Both the position numbers and the translations under genes were made by a program. The notes beneath the pieces are model-generated. The model had not been told where the DNA came from, made no database searches, and worked only from the letters and a program-made list of their open reading frames with translations. From CAZMSQ01 sp964569025 (GTDB lineage: Bacteria; Bacteroidota; Bacteroidia; Chitinophagales; Saprospiraceae), in contig CAZMSQ010000043.1 of the NCBI GenBank assembly GCA_964569025.1, positions 1 through 17,457 on the forward strand: a stretch of 17,457 nucleotides of DNA, written 5' to 3'. Of the stretch, positions 12,616 to 17,457 are shown one piece after another (position 1 is the stretch's first letter; each line of letters begins with the position of its first letter).

Positions 12616-13479
12616 TCATAGCACCATATCCACCACAAAAAGTCCTCCCAGAATCAGACTTGCCACACCATTGGTTGTGAAAAAGGCAAGATTCACACGA
12701 GACAAGTCATCGGGTTTTACAAGTTGGTGCTGAGAGAAAAGTAAGCCCATGAAAAGAACGGTGCCAATGGCAAGAAGCCAGTTCATTTCAGGGTAGGTGA
12801 AAATGGTGAGGGCAGAGGCAGCGGCCAGAGTCAGTGCACAGAGAATGTGGAGCGTAGCTGAGAGGCGTAAGGCGTGACGGGGCCCGATGGCCGCAGGAAT
12901 AGAGTTGAGTTTGTGGGTCCGGTCAAAGTCTGCATCTTGAAGCGCATAAATAATGTCGAAGCCGGACACCCACAACAAGACAGTAGCCGAGTAAAGCAGA
13001 GGTATAAGGTCAAACCCGCCACCGGCAGCAAGGTATGCGCCAATCGGCGCCAATGACAGACCAAGACCCAATACAAAATGGCACAATGGGGTAAAGCGCT
13101 TGGTGTAGGAATAGCCGAGAACTACCACCAAAGCCACAGGTGAGAGCGCAAAGACCAAAGGGTTAATCATCCATGTGGTACCAATAAAGAGCAGGGAGGA
13201 TACAGCCACAAATCGGATTGCCGCCGACGGCGAAATTTGTCCTGACGGAATCTCCCGGACTGCCGTCCTGGGATTGAGACGATCAATGTCCCGGTCGAGA
13301 TACCGATTGAAAGCCATGGCGGCAGAGCGCGCAAAAACCATGCATAATACCACAAGCCCCAGTACCCCGTAATCAACTCCCTGATTGTTCTGCTGAATAC
13401 CTAATAGAAAGCCGACAATGGCAAAAGGCAAGGCAAAAATGGTGTGGGAAAACTTGACCAGAGATAAGTATTTCTTCAT
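12616..13479 (-). CDS. UbiA-family prenyltransferase (MqnP/4-hydroxybenzoate polyprenyltransferase-like)
   Basis: This 287-residue integral membrane protein has about eight or nine hydrophobic segments. It joins a polyprenyl chain to an aromatic acid in quinone biosynthesis at the inner membrane. Both Mg-diphosphate motifs are intact: AFNRYLDRDIDRLNPRT (Asn58, Asp62, Asp66) and YALQDADFDRTHKLNSIPAA (Asp182, Asp186). The opening LVKFSHTIFALPFA is typical of the UbiA-like subgroup that includes MqnP of the futalosine menaquinone route. Bacteroidota mostly make menaquinone, so that role is likelier than ubiquinone, but the substrate is inference. ATG at 13479 gives the family start; GTG at 13500 would add seven residues. 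An upstream terminator (13529-13569) separates it from the DUF1573 gene. Confidence 0.9.
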   Translation of the reverse strand: MKKYLSLVKFSHTIFALPFAIVGFLLGIQQNNQGVDYGVLGLVVLCMVFARSAAMAFNRYLDRDIDRLNPRTAVREIPSGQISPSAAIRFVAVSSLLFIGTTWMINPLVFALSPVALVVVLGYSYTKRFTPLCHFVLGLGLSLAPIGAYLAAGGGFDLIPLLYSATVLLWVSGFDIIYALQDADFDRTHKLNSIPAAIGPRHALRLSATLHILCALTLAAASALTIFTYPEMNWLLAIGTVLFMGLLFSQHQLVKPDDLSRVNLAFFTTNGVASLILGGLFVVDMVL

Positions 13480-13528
13480 ATTGGTTGTGGCTTCTGGCAC
13501 AGAAAAGAGAACAAAGGATGAATGAAAA

Positions 13529-13569
13529 ACGCCCTGACCCGTTTTGTAGAAACTCAGGGGTCAGGGCGT
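13529..13569 (-). terminator. Intrinsic terminator of the DUF1573 gene
   Basis: A 12-bp perfect stem, ACGCCCTGACCC with GGGTCAGGGCGT, around a 17-base loop. On the minus strand it is followed directly by a run of T. It lies 43 bases after the stop of the 13612-14142 gene and before the UbiA-family start, so that gene should have its own promoter or depend on read-through. Confidence 0.8.
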
Positions 13570-13611
13570 CGTATGTTTTGAGTGTCTGATCAGACAAACT
13601 CAAGCAAAGAA

Positions 13612-14142
13612 TTATTGCTGTGCTTCAGGCTTTTCGACATTTGATTTGACAGTCAAGAAAGTCTTTCCACCGGGGATGTTCGCATCAATGGTTACTTTCT
13701 TGGATTGAACGCCTGACTTGCCGGCACTCTTGAACTCGACTTTAATTTCACCGCCCTCTCCTGGAGCAATAGGCTCTTTCGGCCATGCAGGAACTGTGCA
13801 ACCACAGCTACCCTTGGCATTCTTGATAATCAAAGGCTCATCACCAGTGTTGGTAAATTTGAACACATGGTTGACGACATCACCCTGAGTGATGGTTCCG
13901 AAATCATGTTCGATTTCTTGAAACTCCATCGTGGTAAGCGGGCCTGAAGCTGCTGCATCAGCAGCTGGAGCCTGTGGTTGTTGAGCGTTGGCAGGCTGAA
14001 CTGGTTGCTCGGCAGTTGGTTCAGCGGTAGCAGTATCAGCAGATGTGGTAGAATCACCGCCGCATGAAGCCAAGAACAGACCCATCGAGAGAATAAGCGC
14101 TCCACTCGCGCTTGTGGCAAAAAACTTCTGCAGGTTTTTCAT
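13612..14142 (-). CDS. DUF1573 domain lipoprotein
   Basis: This 176-residue protein has a lipoprotein signal ending FLASC (Cys27), then an Ala/Gln/Pro/Thr-rich linker (about 31-66), then one DUF1573 domain (about 73-165). The domain shows the usual HDFGTI (79-84), FKFTNTGDEPLII (94-106), GSCGCTVP (111-118) and IAPGEGGEIKVEF (125-137). The domain is an immunoglobulin-like beta sandwich, very common in Bacteroidota surface and periplasmic proteins, with the Cys-Gly-Cys as its signature. No defined biochemical function is known. The length is normal for a single-domain member. It has its own strong terminator and a 138-base upstream gap, so it is probably a single-gene unit. Confidence 0.92.
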   Translation of the reverse strand: MKNLQKFFATSASGALILSMGLFLASCGGDSTTSADTATAEPTAEQPVQPANAQQPQAPAADAAASGPLTTMEFQEIEHDFGTITQGDVVNHVFKFTNTGDEPLIIKNAKGSCGCTVPAWPKEPIAPGEGGEIKVEFKSAGKSGVQSKKVTIDANIPGGKTFLTVKSNVEKPEAQQ

Positions 14143-14280
14143 AGCGATCTATATAATTTTGATGTGAAAAAAATATTCTTTGGATAATACTGAAGAGGCA
14201 AACGTCTTTTCTCCTGTTTTGTTTTAAGCGCTTGGCGGCAAAATTATCTCCTCCTGAGCGGCACCCCTGTTAATAAGTTG
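14143..14280 (-). promoter_or_regulatory. Intergenic region with a weak promoter candidate for the DUF1573 gene
   Basis: On the minus strand TTTG (about 14198-14195), 23 bases, then TATTTTTT (about 14171-14164) resembles the Bacteroidota promoter with one mismatch in the -7 box. It would give a leader of about 15-20 bases. Nothing else is evident here. Confidence 0.3.
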
Positions 14281-15945
14281 TTAACCCTTTTGATTTCGAC
14301 GCTCAATAAGGTGTGCCTCGAATTCAGAGCGCGATAATGCATTGAGACACTTGTCAGGGCCCAAACCGCCCTTTTGGGCAGAGACAACGCCATACCTGAC
14401 GTCACGAAGCCCACCTATACTGTGAGCATCAGGGTTAATGGATATCCGGACACCCTGCTCCAGTGCGTACGGAATCCACGACCAGTCCAAATCAAGTCTC
14501 CACGGGTGCGCATTGAGCTCAATACTAACCCCATGCTCGGCACAAGCATCAATGACTGCTTCGTGGTCAAGCGGATAGCCCTCGCGAACCAGCAAGAGCC
14601 GTCCGGTAGGATGACCGAGAATGGTGGTACATGGATGGGCCACAGCGCGCAAAATACGCTCAGTGGCTTTTTCACGGTCCATCCGTAAATTGGAATGGAC
14701 AGACGCAATGACCACGTCAAACTGCTCTAAAATGTGATCTGGATAGTCCAGAGACCCGTCGCTTAGAATGTCCGACTCGATGCCCTTAAAAATATGAAAT
14801 GGAGAAAGCGCTTCATTCAAAGCCTCAATTTCTTCCCATTGGGCCTTGACGCGTTCTATTTTGAGGCCATTGGCATAAAATGCCGCCTGAGAATGGTCTG
14901 TTATGACCAGATACTCATACCCGAGATCGCGAGTGGCTTCTGCCATTTCCTGAAGAGAATTCAGTCCGTCGCTCCAGGTACTGTGCGAATGCACAATTCC
15001 CCGAATATCACTCTCTGTTACCAACCGTGGCGGCTCCTTTCCAACCCATTCGGCCCCTGTCCGCAACATGGCGGGTACTGCAGGAATACCGCCAGCATGG
15101 AAGATGGCCTCTTCTGTTGCAGCCTCTGGAATTCCCTCAGAAAAATAGCCCATAAGGGCATTCAGAAAATCATCACTGCCAGTAAGCGTCAGCCATTCAG
15201 AACCAAATGCCTCAGGCCTGCATGTGTGGAGGATTACCGGAATGCCTGAAGAATGAGAAAACGCTACAGATTTGTCTGCAGCCTTCACAGCTTCAGAGCC
15301 AACAAATGCGCCGAGTTCTGAAGGCAGTTGCTCCGCTCCGATGAGGATTTCAATCTTTTCTACGGTATCGTCTCCCCGCCTCATGGCCCCAGCCAATTCA
15401 GCTCGCTGCCCGGACTTCAACTGGGCCCGGATTTGGCTAAGTACTTCATCAGCAGGAACCTCGGCAGTCGCATAATGGAATCTGCCTCTGGAATTAAGCG
15501 CATACTCCAGCTGACGCCCCAATTGCTCCTGAGTCTTCAGCCCGAACCCCTTCAACTCCACGAGCCTGTTTTCATTACAGGCATACAGCAATTCTCCGAG
15601 CGTTTCGATCCCTAACTCCTTCCAGATACTCCTGACCTTTTTCGGACCAAATCCCTTGATGGCCAGCATTTCCTGTACTCCCTCCGGAGTTTTCTCCTTA
15701 TACCGCTCCAACGTCTTCATCTCCCCACCGTCAAGCAGTTCCCTGATTTTCCCGGCAATGGCGCCGCCCACTCCCTTCAGGGCCTTGATTTGCTCATCTG
15801 TCATGTCTGCTATCGGCTCCGGCATATTGCGCAACTGCCTGTATGCAGACTGATATGAACGAATTTTAAATGGATTCTCGCCGTGTAATTCCATGAGGCG
15901 GGCGAGCTGATCGAATGCAGAGGCAAGGGCTTTATTGGTCATCAT
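14281..15945 (-). CDS. polX: PolX-like protein: degenerate polymerase domain with intact PHP nuclease domain
   Basis: This 554-residue protein has the layout of bacterial family X DNA polymerases with a C-terminal PHP domain (about 570 residues). It has three helix-hairpin-helix loops (LKGVGGAIAGK 56-66, IKGFGPKKV 96-104, LKGFGLKTQ 131-139), then the nucleotidyltransferase palm, then PHP from about 315. The palm lacks all three expected aspartates. In AGAMRR...VEKIEILIG the DxD is Lys197-x-Glu199, and in GIPVILHTC the third Asp is Ile238. The PHP metal ligands look complete: HSHSTWSDG (His319, His321), TDHS (Asp350), GIESD (Glu390), SVHS (His417), GHPTGR (His445) and NPDAHS (Asp506, His508). 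It should therefore act as a 3'-5' exonuclease or phosphatase in DNA repair, without polymerisation. ATG 15945 or 15942 is a better start than TTG 15954. It follows the OmpA gene by 43 bases. Confidence 0.88.
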   Translation of the reverse strand: MMTNKALASAFDQLARLMELHGENPFKIRSYQSAYRQLRNMPEPIADMTDEQIKALKGVGGAIAGKIRELLDGGEMKTLERYKEKTPEGVQEMLAIKGFGPKKVRSIWKELGIETLGELLYACNENRLVELKGFGLKTQEQLGRQLEYALNSRGRFHYATAEVPADEVLSQIRAQLKSGQRAELAGAMRRGDDTVEKIEILIGAEQLPSELGAFVGSEAVKAADKSVAFSHSSGIPVILHTCRPEAFGSEWLTLTGSDDFLNALMGYFSEGIPEAATEEAIFHAGGIPAVPAMLRTGAEWVGKEPPRLVTESDIRGIVHSHSTWSDGLNSLQEMAEATRDLGYEYLVITDHSQAAFYANGLKIERVKAQWEEIEALNEALSPFHIFKGIESDILSDGSLDYPDHILEQFDVVIASVHSNLRMDREKATERILRAVAHPCTTILGHPTGRLLLVREGYPLDHEAVIDACAEHGVSIELNAHPWRLDLDWSWIPYALEQGVRISINPDAHSIGGLRDVRYGVVSAQKGGLGPDKCLNALSRSEFEAHLIERRNQKG

Positions 15946-15988
15946 TCTTCTCAATATTCAGTCTGCAATGGGGTAAAGAACACTTGCT

Positions 15989-17350
15989 TTATGGTATATA
16001 CATCTCAAAAACCACTCTTCTGTTTTTGGCTCGCCCCTCTGGAAAGCGGTTATCAGCAATAGGTCGCTCCTCACCGTATCCGAAAGCCGCCAATCGCTCG
16101 GGCCCCACACCGCGATTCACCAGGTAATCAAAACAGGCTATGGCCCTACGCTCCGACAGGGTTTTGTTGAAAGCCGAACTGCCTTGACTGTCAGTGTGGC
16201 CACTGATGCGAAGGTGGTAAAGCGGGTTAGCTGCCATGAGGTCTGCAATTCGGTCAAGGAGAATGTATGATCCCTGCGTTAGCCTGTTACTTTCCGATTC
16301 GAAAGCCACCGAACGGGTGGCAGCAGCCAACACTTCACGTTCTTCTTTTTTCAAAGGCGGGCAGCCTTGATTTGAGGCCAATCCGGGCACATCAGGGCAT
16401 CGGTCAATTTCGTCCTTCACACCATCACCATCTGAATCCGGACACCCCTTCAGCTCAACCCCACCAGCTTTGTCTGGACAATCATCGTCACGGTCCGGGA
16501 TTCCATCTTGATCGAGATCTGGCAGCGGGCACCCCCCATTTGTCTTCGGCCCTGGCTCCCGCGGACAGTCATCCTCCCGATCTGGAATGTCATCTCCGTC
16601 TGCATCAGGACAGCCCCCGAACAAGGGGTCTCCTGCCACCTCCGCACATTCGTCTTCCCGATCCGGAATCCCATCCCCATCAGTATCGGGGCACCCATTA
16701 AACAGAGCTATCCCTGGGACAACCGGGCAGTCGTCCTCCCGATCCCGAATACCGTCACCGTCCAAATCCCCTTGCTTTTCTGGCTCTCCAAGCAAAATAA
16801 TCAAGCCAGCGCTGTGTGCCCAATATTTGGTCTTGCCGCCAGCAGCAATCCGATACTCGGTCTGCACCTGCATTTGCACCCCATCTCCAAGGCGATATTG
16901 TACTCCCGCTCCCACAGGCACCTGAACCGAAACCCCGGACTCCGGAATGGCACTCATGCCAGCTCCAGCAAATGCATAGGGTGCAAGGTCGCGGTCATCC
17001 TCAAAGAGATGACCTTGGGCAATCACATCAAGACTGCCAAACACCTGAAAGTCAGTGAATCCACCATTCTCCTTTGGAAAGGAGGCCCTCCCAATTCGCA
17101 TCGGCACCCCGATATTCAGGTGCGGCCTGAGATTTCGGTAGTACCCTAACTCAAGTCCGGAAGCAAGGTTTTTCAACCCGAGAGGAGAGGCTCCTGCTGT
17201 GGAGGGTGAGTAAAAATCAAAAGACATATACCTGACAGAAAGCGCATTGGGTGACCACGAAGCCTGCCCAAACACTGTTCCTCCCGCAGTCCAGAGACCC
17301 GCAGCAAGTGCAACCAGCATTATCATCCACTTGTGTGGGACTTTATTCAT
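15989..17350 (-). CDS. Outer-membrane protein: beta-barrel-like domain, five TSP3 repeats, OmpA-C domain
   Basis: This 453-residue protein starts at ATG 17350, where a normal signal peptide begins and ends at VFGQA (about residue 30). The frame stays open upstream to 17455, but those 35 residues are polar and overlap the promoter candidate. About 30-190 are a beta-strand-rich region, probably an eight-stranded barrel (ASGLELGYYRNL, FAGAGMSAIP, GAGVQYRLGDG). About 195-331 hold five calcium-binding thrombospondin type 3 repeats (D.DGDGI.DRED.CP). About 345-453 form an OmpA-C domain with ISGHTDSQGSSAFNKTLSER and FGYGEERPIADN, then KNRRV. It likely anchors the outer membrane to peptidoglycan, with the rigid TSP3 rod as spacer. 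This is a common Bacteroidota OmpA type. The gene may be co-transcribed with the PolX-like gene 43 bases downstream. Confidence 0.92.
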   Translation of the reverse strand: MNKVPHKWMIMLVALAAGLWTAGGTVFGQASWSPNALSVRYMSFDFYSPSTAGASPLGLKNLASGLELGYYRNLRPHLNIGVPMRIGRASFPKENGGFTDFQVFGSLDVIAQGHLFEDDRDLAPYAFAGAGMSAIPESGVSVQVPVGAGVQYRLGDGVQMQVQTEYRIAAGGKTKYWAHSAGLIILLGEPEKQGDLDGDGIRDREDDCPVVPGIALFNGCPDTDGDGIPDREDECAEVAGDPLFGGCPDADGDDIPDREDDCPREPGPKTNGGCPLPDLDQDGIPDRDDDCPDKAGGVELKGCPDSDGDGVKDEIDRCPDVPGLASNQGCPPLKKEEREVLAAATRSVAFESESNRLTQGSYILLDRIADLMAANPLYHLRISGHTDSQGSSAFNKTLSERRAIACFDYLVNRGVGPERLAAFGYGEERPIADNRFPEGRAKNRRVVFEMYIP

Positions 17351-17395
17351 CAGGACATCCGTTGTTCTGCCGGTGACTTTCTTCTGAAAGATTGC

Positions 17396-17428
17396 TAAAG
17401 ATAAAAACCCTGACGCGTATTTCCGAAA
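17396..17428 (-). promoter_or_regulatory. Candidate promoter of the TSP3/OmpA gene
   Basis: On the minus strand TTTC (about 17428-17425), 21 bases, then TATCTTTA (17403-17396) is one mismatch from each Bacteroidota consensus box (TTTG, TAnnTTTG). A start near 17389 gives a leader of about 40 bases before ATG 17350 and argues against the longer reading frame. Confidence 0.4.
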
Positions 17429-17457
17429 TCCATCATGTTTCTTCCATTTTTTCATTC

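Noticed and set aside
12607..12630. GATATGG/CCATATC 7-bp inverted repeat at the convergent gene ends
   Set aside because: It overlaps the stop codon of the UbiA-family gene, is AT-rich and lacks a T-run, so it is not convincing as a terminator.
17351..17455. N-terminal extension of the TSP3/OmpA protein
   Set aside because: The extra 35 residues are polar and precede a complete signal peptide, and the DNA holds a promoter-like sequence; ATG 17350 is the better start.

Overview
The window looks like one contig, with three internal scaffold gaps, from a Bacteroidota chromosome. A Saprospiria-like (Lewinella/Phaeodactylibacter-type) organism is my best guess. The evidence is many lipoproteins with Bacteroidota-style lipoboxes, two OmpA-C proteins (one with PD40 propeller blades, one with thrombospondin type 3 repeats), a DUF151-UVR nuclease, a DUF1573 lipoprotein, a PolX/PHP protein, promoter boxes close to the Bacteroidota TAnnTTTG type, and intergenic repeats that I recall from this phylum. 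The taxon is inference. There is no phage, insertion sequence, CRISPR array, rRNA or tRNA that I can support.

Layout, left to right. 1-2125: the 5' part of a co-catalytic metallopeptidase, then two diverged paralogues of an unrecognised family. 2270-3755: three small secreted proteins, at least two of them likely lipoproteins (two unknown, one TRL-like), with a strong hairpin after the TRL gene. 3756-4265: a long non-coding stretch holding a promoter candidate and, just upstream of it, four 20-21 bp-phased sites resembling LytTR regulator targets. 4266-5546: a conserved Bacteroidota protein usually labelled 'asparagine synthetase B', which carries no synthetase domain. 5764-6387: an unknown lipoprotein. 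6388-6730: a GC-rich hairpin repeat cluster. 6731-7747: threonine aldolase. 7748-8489: an intergenic repeat island (50-bp tandem repeat, inverted repeat, 106-bp repeat with a gap). 8490-9098: DUF151-UVR nuclease. 9369-12155: a large PD40/OmpA protein. 12328-12591: the 3' end of an Rpn-like nuclease/transposase-family gene. 12616-17350, all on the minus strand: a UbiA-family prenyltransferase, a DUF1573 lipoprotein, a PolX-like protein and a TSP3/OmpA porin-like protein.

The genes do not form one pathway. Envelope proteins dominate (lipoproteins and peptidoglycan-binding OmpA-C proteins), mixed with housekeeping enzymes (threonine/glycine metabolism, quinone prenylation, DNA repair). The most interesting points are: the phased LytTR-like array; a PolX whose three polymerase aspartates all appear replaced while the PHP nuclease site is intact; the paralogue pair in which only one copy keeps an HDH motif; the mislabelled 'asparagine synthetase B'; and several structured repeat families, one with a compensatory base change in its stem. 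All three 100-N runs lie in or next to repeats, so local distances there are not real. I see no complete new multi-gene system.
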